64,000 nt of DNA from Trogon surrucura (Eukaryota; Chordata; Aves; Trogoniformes; Trogonidae): NCBI GenBank assembly GCA_020746105.1, contig CM036629.1, forward strand, positions 503,501 through 567,500, written 5' to 3'. Below, piece by piece: positions 33,001-45,140 of this stretch. Position 1 is the stretch's first letter, and each line of letters starts with the position of its first letter. The notes under the pieces were generated by a model that had not been told where the DNA came from, did not search any database, and saw only the letters and a list, made by a program, of their open reading frames with translations. Position numbers and translations under genes: made by a program.

Positions 33001-35921
33001 GCAGGCGCTGGGTCTCAGCACCCCAGGCTCAGAGCCCCGTCCTTCCCCCTGCGCCGGGGAGCACGTGCTGAGAACAGCAGGATTTTCTATCCCGCACCTG
33101 CGATCCAGTAGGGACACCCACGCCGAGCACCGGCTCCTCCCCGCGACCCCCCGGTGCCAGCGGCGATGCCCGGGGAGCCGAGCAAGAGCCCGACGGGACG
33201 GATCCCTGCCTGGCCCAGCCCAGGCCCTCACCTCCTGCCCAAGCATTCGCGGCGCAGATCCCCAACACCCAACTCCGGAGCTGGGGAAGCGAGCGCTTCC
33301 AGTGCCCAACGAGCCCAGATACCGATCAGACCACAACGCAACAAGGGGGAAAAAAGGAAACACAAACCAATTAATTCTTGGCTCCTTGTTCTAGCTCTAG
33401 GCAGGGGAAGGTGCATGGCAGAGCAAGAGGAGACTGGAACAGACAGAGGCTGGGACTTGCTCCAAGAGCCCCAGGGGGACAGCGCTGGCTCCTAACCCCA
33501 GCAACACGGGGCTGCTCTCCAACAGGTGAGGGCTCCGCCGGGCTCCCCGGGCACAGCGAACAAAGAAAACGTCTCGGGCGAGAAGGCTTCTGACTTCTCC
33601 ACACCCAGGCCAAGCGGCGAGAAGCTCCTCAGAGAGACAACAGGGCCGAACCATCGAATAAATCCATCTCTTGCAACCGGGTCTGAACGCAGCCGCACCC
33701 AAGCCTCCCCTCCAAAGGCCTCCCGACATATGAACAGTGACCACGGCCAACACTTCTGAAGGAGGCAAAAGTCAGACAGGTCACCTTTAATAAATGGGAA
33801 AAAATAAAAAATCTTTCAGTTATAAAATAGTCTGGAACAACATGCAGCTCTGTTGAGACTTGTAACTCCATCATCACAAGTCAATGAAGATGCATTTACT
33901 CTCCAACAGTTTCCTCACTAAAACTGAGGGCACGCTGGTCCAGCTTTAACTATGTCCTGCCCATGCTGGGAGCAGAATTAGTATTTTACCAGAACTGGCA
34001 TGTTTGATTTTATTTCCCAAACTTCGAAATCTCATGGATCGTTTGTGGATATTCTGACACACCTGCTCCCCACCAGACGTGTATCAGCACCAGCTACACA
34101 AAGAAAGCCCAAGTCAACCCTTGAACCTTCTAAAGCCAATAGCTAGAAGGGACTGTGCTTTCTCTTCTGCCTCTGGAACAGACAGAGCTGGAGCAGGGAG
34201 GAGAGGCGATCCTTCTCCAGGCCTGGGGGCACTCAGCACTGCACAGCATTGAGCCACGGAAAAGGGTGAAGGGGAAGAGGAGGCTTCTTCCCTCCACCTA
34301 CAGGACGGGAGCCCCAGTGCTGGGAGGCTCAGGACCAGCAGCAGCCCTGGCAGCCCTTCACCAAGGGGTCACATCAAGGTTGCTCGGATCCATCTCCCGC
34401 TGCTGCAGCGCTGGGCAGCTTGGGGGAGCTGAGCATGAAAACACCACAGGAGACTCAGGCCAGTTTCAAGGAGGACCTAAAGGTGATCATCGGCCAGGAG
34501 AGGTTCTGTGGGACGCGCTGCTCTGCAGCGATTACCCAGGAACCCCTCCCTGCTCAGGCACCTCCCCAGCAGGAACAGGGGAAGACGTGCAACTCTTCCC
34601 AGAAATCAGCAGTTTGCTTTTGCAAGCGTAAAAACCAAAGAGGAATGACTCCAGTACAGAGCCCAGAAGAGCTTTAAGAAGAAAAATCACCACAAAGTAA
34701 CTGATTTAATTTTACCATGCAGACAAGATCAGTAGATCCCACTACTTAGGAAACCTGATTGGTAATCACATAGCAAATCCTGGGTTACTAATAACAATAC
34801 AGAAAGCAACACTGATTTCTCTGTAGAGAAACGAAGGAGCGGTATACAGCATGAGCAGAAGATTAAGAGAAAATTCAATATGGTAAATAGCAAGTCAGTT
34901 AAAAAGAACACAAATAGACATTAAATGAGAAAGCTGTTCCTTATTTTTCTTTCAAAATTAAACCCCCAAATGCAAAGCAATTTTTCTTTCAAAAGCAAAA
35001 CCCCAATTAGGAAAGGCTTAATTAAGAAGGCCTTCTTCAAAGGTTTGTAGAAGAGGCAACATGAGAAGAAGGGGGAAAATAAAGAGTTTAAACTCCAGGA
35101 AGGTGCTGCCCTTCCTCACGACACCCCTCCTGGAGCCCCCGACCCCTCTCCCAGCCTGCGGCCACCCCGGCTCCTGCCGAGCCTGCCCAACGCGCCGACG
35201 GGATCCCACCCGCCGATGAACCAGCAGCCACGTGCTGGGCTCTGCCTCGAGCAGAAACACCCCGATCCACCCCAAAACCCCACCCTGGGCCTCCTGCAGC
35301 TACCTCATCCAGAGCCCGTCAGACCATAGGAAAGGTTTTGTCTTTTCCCTCCTTTCCTGTTCTCTCCTCCTAAGCAGAGTGGAACTGTCAAGGCACCGGG
35401 TTCAGGGCCAAAGCGTCCCTCCTAACACCAGCACCGAGAGGACGATACTTCAGCAGGACCTTTCAGAGAGTGGTGAAACTCAAGACCATTTTGCAACACT
35501 CCTTGATCCTGCAGCCCAGCAGGTCCAAACCCCAATGCAGAGCGGCTGCCCAGAAACCTCACCCGGGAAGCTTCACCTCACCACCCACATCTCCTTTGAG
35601 CCACGTCCCTCTAACAGCTCCTTCCTCTCTCCTGCTCTCCCCTCCGCCTGGCCGCAAGGCAGAGGTACTGGCTTCGCAAGTCAAGGAACGAGCTAATTTA
35701 CAAACCAAGTCTCCAATTTACAAACTCCCTTCCTCACCCCCACATCCCTGCCCTACGGGGCAGGCAGAAGCTGCAGGCAGCCTGCCACTGGCTTGCAGGC
35801 ACAGTTTTAACTCCCTCGGTAAATGAGGGAAAGGAGATACCTTCAGGGAGCGAGGCCTAAAGGAATCGTTCTACCACCCAGCCTGGCCCCGGCGCATCCA
35901 AGGCCGAGCGGCTGCGGCTCT
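24086..35921 (-). other. ZFHX3: ZFHX3 5' intron, middle part
   Basis: Unique non-coding DNA between two CR1 copies. A CpG-rich patch lies at about 27330-27560 and another at about 32970-33260; either could in principle host a non-coding first exon, but I see no donor or promoter pattern that settles it. Enhancer-like AT-balanced blocks are at about 27870-28060, 31780-31960 and 34680-35060. An A-rich run with G interruptions is at about 30821-30845. No coding exon is supported. Confidence 0.65.
27870..28060. promoter_or_regulatory. Enhancer-like block rich in TGATTG and TTTATTATG sites
   Basis: Within 100 bases there are GTAATCAATAC, TTATTGATTGCC, CAGATGATAAAAC, TGTTTATTATG and ATAATTGC. These are PBX/MEIS-, HOX- and homeodomain-like cores packed in unique sequence. 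No coding frame or repeat explains them. Confidence 0.38.
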
Positions 35922-35953
35922 TCACAGAATCACAGAATCACAGAATCACAGAA
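35922..35953 (-). repeat. CR1 3' tail octamer array, 4 units
   Basis: Four perfect tandem copies of the 8-base unit TCACAGAA form the 3' terminus of the CR1 copy. This replaces the poly(A) tail of other LINEs and marks the insertion point. Confidence 0.95.
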
Positions 35954-36017
35954 TGTTAAAGGTTGGAAGGGACCTCAAAGATCATCTAGTCCAACCCCCC
36001 TGCCAGAGCAGGATCAC

Positions 36018-37165
36018 CTACACTAGAGCGCACAGGAACGCGTCCAGGCGGGTTTTGAATGTTTCAAGAGATGGAGATTCCACAACCTCCCTAGGCAGCC
36101 TGTTCCAGTGCTCAGTCACCCTCACAGTGAAAAAGTTTTTCCTCATATTTTTCTGGAACCTCCTGTGTTCCAGCTTCCACCCATTGCCCCTTGTCCTGTC
36201 AGTGGACGCCGCTGAAAAGAGCCTGGCTCCATCCTCCTGACATTCCCCCTTGACATATTTATAAACATTGATGAGGTCACCCCTCAGCCTCCTCTTCTCC
36301 AAGCTAAAGAGATCCAGCTCCTTCAGCCTTTCCTCATAAGGGAGATGCTCCACTCCCTTCACCATCTTTGTGGCTCTACGCTGGACTCTCTCAAGCAGCT
36401 CCCTGTCCTTCTTGAACTGAGGGGCCCAGAACTGGACACAATATTCCAGATGTGGCCTCACCAGGGCAGAGTAGAGAGGCAGGAGGACCTCTCTTGACCT
36501 ACTTGCTACTCCCCTTCTAATACACCCCAGGATGCCATTGGCCTTCTTGGCCACGAGGGCACACTGCTGGCTCATGGTCATCCTGCTGTCCACTAGAACC
36601 CCCAGGTCCCTTTCCCCTGCACTGCTCTCCAGCAGGGCAGTCCCCAACCTATATTGGCACATGGGGTTATTTTTTCCTAAGTGCAAAACTCTACACTTGC
36701 CCTTATTAAACTTCATCAGATTTCTCCCCGCCCAGCCCTCCAGCCTGTCCAGGTCTCTCTGAATGGCTGCACAGCCTTCTGGTGTGTCAACCACTCCCCC
36801 CAACTTCGTATCATCAGCAAACTTGCTGACAACATTCTCTAATCCCTCATCCAGATCATTGATGAATATATTAAACAGCACCGGCCCAAGCACTGACCCC
36901 TGAGGGACCCCACTAGACACAGGCATCCAGCCAGACTCGGCCCCATTGACCACAACCCTCTGGCTTCTTCCCTTCAACCAGTTCTCGACCCACCTCACTA
37001 CTTGGTCATCCAGACCACACTTCCTCAGTTTACCTATGAGGATGCTGTGGGAGACGGTGTCAAAGGCCTTGCTGATGTCCAGGTAGACCACGTCCACTGC
37101 ATGGCCACCATCCATCCACCTGGTTATGTCTTCGTCAGCTCCATCCCAGAGGATCAGTCCAGAAG
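36018..37165 (-). pseudogene. CR1 ORF2 reverse transcriptase, N-terminally truncated
   Basis: The frame is open for about 370 codons of CR1 ORF2 without stop or frameshift, ending at TAG 36020-36018. Visible motifs are YLDISKAFD (motif A, catalytic Asp) just inside the truncation, [11 protein letters not shown] (motif B), and FADDTK (motif C; the Ala-Asp-Asp codons are 36818-36810). These are followed by the thumb and conserved C-terminal region containing [16 protein letters not shown]. The upstream open frame to 37358 comes from flanking unique DNA, not CR1. Without its endonuclease and RT fingers the fragment cannot be autonomous. The intact frame indicates recent insertion or chance preservation. 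Confidence 0.9.
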
Positions 37166-37614
37166 GGAGCCCAAGACGTGGTTTGCACACTTTTTCACAA
37201 GCCTGCACACTCTGTTTATCAATAAAAACAGGAGATGCACGATTTCCAAGCCATAGGTTATTACAGATATGTCCCTGGCAAAACGCTGAGGGATTTCCAG
37301 ATAGCTTTCCCACTAAAAACAAAAACCAAAACAAAACGGAAAAACAACTGAGGTGCATTTTAAGATCCTTTGCACATTGCTCAATAAATTAAATTAAAGT
37401 CTGAACAAGAGTGCTGCAACAGTACGCATGCAACACCGGCGTAGCTCTCCCTCACCATGAGCTCTTCCCACGCCCATGCAAAAGGGGCCACCATGGTGGC
37501 CAACGCTTCTCATCCTGCGGGCAGTGCTCGCAGGTGACACGGAGGCTTTGAATCGCTGGACGCCCTCTGAGACAGGAGCTCTGCTCCAGCCTGGAGAAGC
37601 AGAGCGAGGGATGG

Positions 37615-37685
37615 CCAGCAGCTTGCTCAAGCCCATCACGAGCATGAAGAACAGCTGAACTTGAACCCAGATCTCCAACACCAGC
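37615..37685 (-). mobile_element. Ancient MIR/CORE-SINE-like remnant
   Basis: CTTGCTCAAGCCCATCACGA is followed about 20 bases later by TGAACCCAGATCTCC, the order expected for the 5' half of a reverse-complemented MIR. It lies about 450 bases beyond the truncated end of the CR1 copy. The identification rests on pattern memory only. Confidence 0.45.
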
Positions 37686-38219
37686 AACACTTGGCAGTCT
37701 TCCCCTCTCGGCTGAGGTCCCTTCCCCACTCGCACACGTGTGACACGCTGGCTGCTTGGGAACGATGTCTCCAGGAAGGTCAAACCCCGTGTGCCCTCTG
37801 CTCCCGTGCTGGTTCCTGCCCCGACACACGACATGAGGTACCTCCTGACCATCAGGCTCATCCTAAATGTCCTTCCCCTTATCCTCAACTTGACTCAGGT
37901 CCTTCCTTCTCAGCAATATCATGAGCTAAACCATAGCAGGAGGCAGCTGGAGCCCGGCCAGCCTGCTTTCGATCCATCAGCTCCAAAGGGACATAAAACC
38001 AGCCGTCAAATCTTTGAAACCTGTCCAACCCGTGACAGTAGTGTTCGGTAGACAACACAGCTTGTCTCTGGTCACGGATGATGCAAGACCCTTTCCCAGG
38101 CTCGCTGCAATCCGCACCTACACACGTGTCCACACACCAGCCCTTCAGACCTCAACCGAATCTTTCCCTTGCCCCTCACTCTTAAAGGGATGTGATAAGT
38201 TAAAGACACTTTAAAAGTG

Positions 38220-38460
38220 ACACTTCCTTAACTCTGTTCCCTAAATCATTTCCTGATGTGGGCTACACATTACCATAGATAATCCTGCGGATGACTCTCT
38301 ATCCTATTTAAAGTATCTCTAGTAGCAACAGCAAATGCTAGCATTAAAAGATACAGCTGGGAACAAGCTATTCAATTGAAATCCAATTTTAACACACCAC
38401 AGAAAGTGGGAATGAGGAAGATGAAAACTAACCCCGTGTGACTACATTTTTTTCCAAGGA
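38220..38460. promoter_or_regulatory. Enhancer-like block with two perfect palindromes
   Basis: AATGCTAGCATT (38334-38345) and TTCAATTGAA (38371-38380) are exact palindromes lying within 47 bases of each other in unique AT-rich DNA. Confidence 0.35.
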
Positions 38461-41400
38461 CTACAGTTCTGGAAAACAATCCAGCTTATCGATGCTTAGC
38501 GCTGAGGCGTACATCATCCATCAAACACACACAGCTTGTACCTTCGGGGATCCCCGACCAGCTCGGGATTCGGGTGGCAGAGCTCGCCCTTCTCCTCCCA
38601 CTGCTTGCCCAAACACGGGCCCAAGTCTGCGCAGCGAGGAGCAAGAAGCATCATCGGCAGACCTCAAGCAACTCTTCGCAGACATACAAAGTTCGATGCT
38701 CTGAAAGTCGAGTTCCAAACCAGGTCCCTTTTCTACAGGGGGAGGATGATCTCAGCTCAGCCGCTGTCCCGCACTTGAACCGCGAGGCTCAAGGCCACGG
38801 CAGGAGCCCTAGACTTGCCCGAAAGCCGACGCGATGGCTCCCAATTCCTCAGGCGGACCAGGGCCTTAAGAGAATTTCCTGGGTGTGATCACGCAGCAGC
38901 AGTAATTGCAGCTCCTACCCTCGGGTCTTCTTTTGAAGCTACACACAGAGGCCCTGAAGATCTGACCAAAAACTGGAATTCGAGGGTCTCCTTGGTCTCG
39001 CCGCAGCCTCTTCGGGCAGGGAAGCCGTGTGGCTGGCTGTGCTAGTCATAAAATAAGACAAGCTTTCTGGTAGCAGCCTGAGTCAGAGGACAACCCTTGG
39101 GGCAGTCCTGAGTCTAAGATCCTCTGATGAGGAAGAAGCTGATGTATTGTGGACTGTCAAATCGCTGGTGCTGGGGTCCAAGATGACAGTGACTGATTTT
39201 CTTTTTAATCATAAGCTGCAGTTGCCAGAATGACCCGTCACAGCCACAGCTCAGACGACATATCAAGCACTGCCTGCCTTGTGAGCTTCTTGCAGAAACG
39301 AGACGTGGTGCAAGTCAGAAGCTGGCAGGCGTGCGCTGCGAGAAGCACAAGGAAGAGCAGCCAGCTTTAAAAGATCAAGGAGGTCCAGACACAAGGAAGC
39401 TGCTGAAGAACCGCCTCGGGAAGATGCAAGGCAGAAGGCACCAGAACACACACCAGGATAACCATCCTGTGACCCTGTGTACCGCAGATCACGGAACACG
39501 AACGCAACAGGATTTTAGGAAAGGAGTAACAAAAAGTGAAAACAAAGCTAAAAGGAAGAGCAAGAAAAAACTGTCAGGGCAAACCCACCACTGCCAGCCA
39601 CGCAGAGCAGCTCCAACCACCCCCTGCCCACACACAGCAGGCTCCTACAGGAGCCCCTGGGGTAAAAGTATTTTGGGTCCCGAGCTCTTGCTGCCTTCCA
39701 GCCACCCCCAGCAGCGTGTCTGGGAGAAAACTAGAGAGAAGGACCTCTGCTTTAGGATGATCTGCCTTCTTTCAAACGTTTCCATTACAATCACATATTT
39801 CATTTCAGCTTCCATTATTCATTATGCTAATTCTTGTTCAGATCAAAATACGGAGAAACGACAAGCCCCACTCTCACTTTTAAGCCCAGCAGCCCCAGCC
39901 CAGCTCCTTCCCCCCAGCCCGGGTGCCGGGGCACACCAGCTGCCCACCGACGCAGACTGACGAACATCGCGCACTTCTGGCTTTTTAGGGCCACGTCCAG
40001 CCTACGGGCGTGACTCCAGCAAGCCCACAACCCTTGGCTAGCAAGGAACCCTCAACGGCTTAAGGTTCAACTACTTTCTGAGAAATACCAGCCAAGCATG
40101 AGCCTTTCCAAGCCAGAAACAGTCCCGGTCCAGGAAGATCCCACCTGTTCTTCTTAGGGAGACCGAATGGGAACCAGGAGCACTGTGGCACCCCTCGGGG
40201 ACACCCTCAACCTGTGCCCAGACAGCAGGACTACTCATTACATTTCCTGCTAGCCAACATGACTCGTGTCTCCCTCTAAACCTGTGAATTATCTGAGCCT
40301 CAAAACACGCCCGCCGCTAGATTAAGGAATGCGTCCGGTGCTGCTCCAGAAGCCAACCCGAAAGCAGCAGCACCGAGCACCAGGGAGCCGCAGTTCAGAC
40401 AACTGAGAACAACCTCCTGCCCGCTCCCCGCGGCCGGGAACGCCTTCCCTCCTCTCTCTTGTCCCCACGAAACAATCGGATCTGAAGTGGCAAAAGACTA
40501 TCCCGTATCTGACAGACATTTTAAATGACTACAGATAATTTTACAATGAACAGTGCAAAATTTTCCAAATTTCACCAAAACGATTTCTTCTCAGAAGGCA
40601 ACACGCTGTGCAAACAGCAGAGCCTGGCAACCTCCTGCCCCCCCTAACAGCTGGGCTCACTTCGTTTACCAGCACCCTGGGAAAACCCGACCTTCCACTC
40701 CCAGGCGGAGACTATCCACCTCAACTTTCAAGATACCTTCCCTCTTCGTATTTTCTCTTAATGTTTCACGATATGAGCTAGTAATTACAGCTGTCATCAC
40801 CTCCCTGAGGAACTGGAGCAAGACGCTTAGGCTCAGCCTTCCCAGAGTTCACAGACGCATCCCGAGTTATACATCCAGGCTTCTCCTGTTCAAGCATATG
40901 GTGCATGTAAACAACAAACTTACCCAAGACTAAATACCTCCGTTTTTATCTGCTAGGAGGTTAAAAAAAAAGCATAAAGGTCAGGACAGCTAAAAAGAGA
41001 GAGGTACAGTAATAGAGTCAGCATGACAAAGGAAGAAGTAAAACTTGAAAACATAATGCCTAAATACATAAAAAAAATAGCAATGAGTTCACAATTAAGA
41101 ATAGCCAAGTACATTTCAGACGGGTTCAACATCAGCTCTTCCTTACCATCCACCCGTTCGTGAACTGGTTTGGGTCCAGAGCAGCAGTTACAGCACCCGT
41201 ATTAAAAGAGGGCTGGGGAGACACTGCTGTGGGTTTTATTAGCTTTATCTCATAACAGACAAAGCTGTAAGTATTGTGAAGGGAAGAATAATTAAAGAGA
41301 CAGCAAGAAGTGAAATAAAACGTAAGGCAGGTTTATGGAAGACACATTGTGCAAACTAACTCAGTCTTTTTCTTTACTAAAATAACCACACCTTCTCCAG

Positions 41401-42439
41401 CACCGTGCCACAGGGAATTTGGCCGGAGAAGATGGGCACCAGCTAAGGTTTTGAAAAAGCAGAAAACTAGGTCAAGCGAAGACAAAACCAAAATGATTTA
41501 AAGAAAACACTGTCCTGGATGGAGATGACTTGGAAAGGCCCTGGGAGTCCTCTCCCTACTAACTTCACTGGTGGCCTCGCTGCGATCAGCTGAGACCACT
41601 GACACCTGGTGAAACTAAATCAGGAAGCACAACGGCAGAAGACCAGAACATCACACAAGAAAAAGTTACCATTGGAGGCCTAGAACAAGAAAGGAACCAA
41701 GTCCCAAGAATACAACAGGAGAACTCTGTATTTCTGCAGTAAATTCAGGGTTTACCAATAAAGGAAGAGGTAGAGCACCCGTCAGGACGGCAGTGCCAAA
41801 GGGATGCAGCTGGGCAATGGCAACCGTGAGCTCAGTGTGTTACTCGGTGTGTCTGTGGAGATAAGGAACGAGCAAACGTCCTGTCGACAGCCATGAGGAG
41901 CTGGGGGAGGCAGCCAGAGCGACGCAGGAGCCGATGTTTTCCAGCACAAACCCAAATGGCTTTACCCGGCTTGCAGGCAGCAAGCGCACGTGCGTGTGCG
42001 CGGGGGGACGTGCCAGCGGCACCGCGCAGGACACAGAACCCGTGAGCCACGTCCCCGTGAGGAAGGTGACACACCAGTGCGGGGAAGGCAACGCCTGCCC
42101 CACAGCAGAGGGAACACAGTCGCAATGAGCCAGCAGTCACGCTTCTCATGGGAGGTAGCTCGGCAACCCTGACTACACGCAAGATCTGCTCCGGCAGGTT
42201 TACATTTCCACTCGGGATACCTTTCAGCAAACACTGGCAGAGCAGTTTTCAGCCTCAGACCCTTCTGCTCAAGAGAATTCCTGGCTTCCTGTGGGCAGAG
42301 CCAGGACAGGCTTTAAACTACCCTGGTAAAGCATTCCAAGGAAAACGGGCAATGAGGAGATTGCTCACCCCTGGAACCATCCCTGCGTGTCATACCAGGG
42401 CGCCTAAAGCAGTCGTGTTGTCCTGTATATTTAACGTGC

Positions 42440-42690
42440 AAGTATTTCTCTGTATCCTCCACGTTGAGCTGCTGGGAGACATCAGCCCGGCAGCCATCGG
42501 GCAAGCCTCGGGCCACGCTAGCACAAGCGCAGTGGCAGTTTATTGGTTTAGAAGGTAACTTTCCTACTTTTCCCTGTTTGTTTCTTTTGTCGGCAGATAA
42601 GTCAACAGGCCAAAGTGATTGTGCCGTTTATTATGCAACTGTTTGTCAGTTAATATTTGTGTTCCAGCGAGGCAAGGACCAGATAAGCGA
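42440..42690. promoter_or_regulatory. Enhancer-like block with AACTG/CAGTT inverted repeat
   Basis: CAGATAAG (GATA type), GTTTATTATG (HOX type) and AACTG-TTTGT-CAGTT (42637-42651, paired MYB-like half-sites) occur close together in unique sequence. Confidence 0.3.
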
Positions 42691-44979
42691 TGCCTCAGCA
42701 GCTGCCCTCCCTGCTGGAACCCAGAGCAGAGGCTGTCGAGGTGCCCCAGGGAGGTCACAGCGTGGCTGCGACACCCTCGAGACTCTGCCTGTCCCCAGAT
42801 CTTGGCTAAATTGTCCCAGTCCCGACCCTGCCTGTACCCACCTGTACTCCTCACAACTGATACCTGCCACCGAGGGCTCCTCTACAGCTGAACGGCACAC
42901 ACGTGCGAACGCCGGCTTTCCAAATTCAACCCTCCTCCTCGCTCCAACCTCTCTGTCCACAGCATGAGAATAATGGTGGCAATCTTTTCTGGCAGCAAGC
43001 AGAACTAAAAGGATTAATCTGCTACAACTCTGTAAAAGTACTTCAATAATTAAGAGGAGCAACTGCTGAACAAGATTAGCAACAGACTAGAACAAAATAT
43101 AACAAGCAACAGGGACCTCTCCACAAGCCCACACCGAGGCGTTCCACCCGCCACCCCGGCCATCCACCACCCGCAGCCTCGCCCGCCGCTGATGCTCCAA
43201 AGGCACCGATGTTGGTCTCTCCTAGTCCTTCTCTCGGCCACCACGGGCCACCGCTGCCCTCCCTTACACTCTCACTCAAACTGTTTCTGTGTTCCTTTTT
43301 GCTAGGGTTTGTGAAATGCCCAAAGGAAGCCAGTACTGCTGAAAAGCTTCGCTGATGCTGAGCAGTTGGGTCCCCAGAGGTCCCTGGATGGGCTTCCCGG
43401 CCACATCGTCCCCCAGCTCTGGCTACAGCCAGTATCCCCAACAGGCACCGCTGCCTGCCCTGCCCTGGGACCACAAACAGGAACATCTGCCTGGGGCAAG
43501 AGCTGGGCCAGGCTGGGCCAGATGGGGGGAACAGGTACAGCGTGTCCGCAGGCGACAGCCGGGCAGGGCAGGGCATGGCAGAGCAGGCACAGTGTGTCCA
43601 GAGGTTCCTGGCAGGGAAGCACGTCCCATGGGCAGCAGGTCAGCAGCTGACTGGCAGCCAAAGCCCCGCAAGCACCACTCTGGGAGCAGAGGACGGAGCG
43701 GGGAGCTGCGCAGCACCCCGCTCCAGACCCAGCCCTGCTGCAGCAGGATGCAGGGGAGAGCACAACACGTTCCCCTTGCACCCTGCGGTGTCCCAGTGGC
43801 TGCCCACACCCCTCCTCGGGGCAGCTGCAAGTAGGTGAACAGGGACTGCTTGGCACTTGCTATTTCACAGGTGTTTGGGACAGAGCAGCCAGCCCGGCGT
43901 GGCGCAGTGCCCTCCTGCACGGCTGCGCCAGCACCAGACCCTGCCCGGGCTCCAGAGCACAACAACAGCTCCTCTGCTCCGCTCCCTGCCCAACACACGG
44001 GCTACACAAACTGCAAGCACAGAGCAATAGACACATTTAAAACACAGCCTGCAGCATGACCTGAATTTTACTTCTGCAAAATGAAAATAGGAGCTCCAAG
44101 TGTCTTCTTCGCACATCACATCTTCTTTGTTTCCTCTCATATTTAGGACACAGGTTTTCTACCCCTTCCAGAGGTTCAGGCACACAAAGGAAACAGAAAG
44201 GCAACAGTGCACCAAAAAGCAACGCCACAGCTAACGGAGAGAACGTTTAAAATTGTTTGCCAGGCAATACTAAAACAGCAAGAGCCGAAATTAAAAATCC
44301 TGTCGACTGAACCCGAGCACAGCACCCGATGCTCCCAGCCAAGTAACACCATTGGGACAAGGACTCTCTGCTCTCCCCCTCTCCTCTCTGGCCACCTCCT
44401 GTCAGCACCCCACCTCTGCTCTCACCCATCCTTTTTCCTTCACGTGTTAGTCCCTGTCGTAGGGAGTTAGATCTTCAGAGAAGTATCCTGGATGTTGTTT
44501 TTCTCAAGAGTTTTTGGCAACAGACGATCCCAATTTTTTCTGAAAAGGTACGTGTGGATGCAAGAAGGGCCATCAGCGCTCAGCTGCGCTCGTCCCAGGA
44601 GGAGCAGGACAGGAGCAATCCAGCTGCTCCGGTCCACAGGCACTTCCAGCTTTCAGGATGCAGCAGGGAAGGACCGGGTGCCCACGTTCCCTCTTCTTCA
44701 CTGAGCACAAGCAGAAAAAGGCCAAGCATCTGCACAAAGTTTACCCCACGTGGGACCAGCTCTCTGGAGCGAAGGCATCCCGCCGCCCCAAGGAGCTCCG
44801 CCAGCCCCCGCAGGGCACGGCCTCGCCTGGGGGCACGCACCTGCCCCCCCACCCCTCCAGGGAGCACCGGCACGGCCAGACCCGCGGCTCCGAGGCCGAG
44901 GGGAGGTGCAGGTGTGAGGAAGAGCCCAACCGTGGTTCAGCGGGAGCTGCACCTCTGGGAACGGATTCGATGTCAAGTG

Positions 44980-45140
44980 TCAGCAAGTAAATTGCTATTG
45001 GCTTCTCAATAAGCAGCAGTAGTGAGCTAAGTGTTTCCCTGTGTTGTGCAGGCTCTCTCCGACTCAATACAGCGGTATTGACAGCACAATCACAGGGTAA
45101 TCCAGGCTCCACTAATATCTCAGCACTTCCTCATTGAAAA
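44980..45140. promoter_or_regulatory. Enhancer-like block with 18-base inverted repeat
   Basis: TCAATAC (45064-45070) and GTATTGA (45075-45081) are perfect arms around AGCG. CTATTGG and CTCAATAAGC lie about 60 bases upstream. The sequence is unique and not coding. Confidence 0.35.

Larger units (their letters stand above)
35922..37165 (-). mobile_element. 5'-truncated CR1 LINE, comparatively young copy
   Basis: CR1 is the dominant non-LTR retrotransposon of birds. The 3' end is on the left: four copies of the octamer TCACAGAA (35922-35953; TTCTGTGA on the element's strand), then a short 3' UTR, then the C-terminal half of ORF2 running rightwards on the minus strand. Similarity to CR1 stops around 37135-37165, where the flanking DNA becomes unique, so the copy is 5' truncated, as most CR1 copies are. 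The endonuclease and the first part of the reverse transcriptase are missing. It lies in the same orientation as ZFHX3. The exact 5' junction is approximate. Confidence 0.95.

Noticed and set aside
35922-35953. Short tandem direct repeats that could be mistaken for a CRISPR-like array
   Set aside because: The 8-base units have no spacers and are the known 3' tail of CR1.
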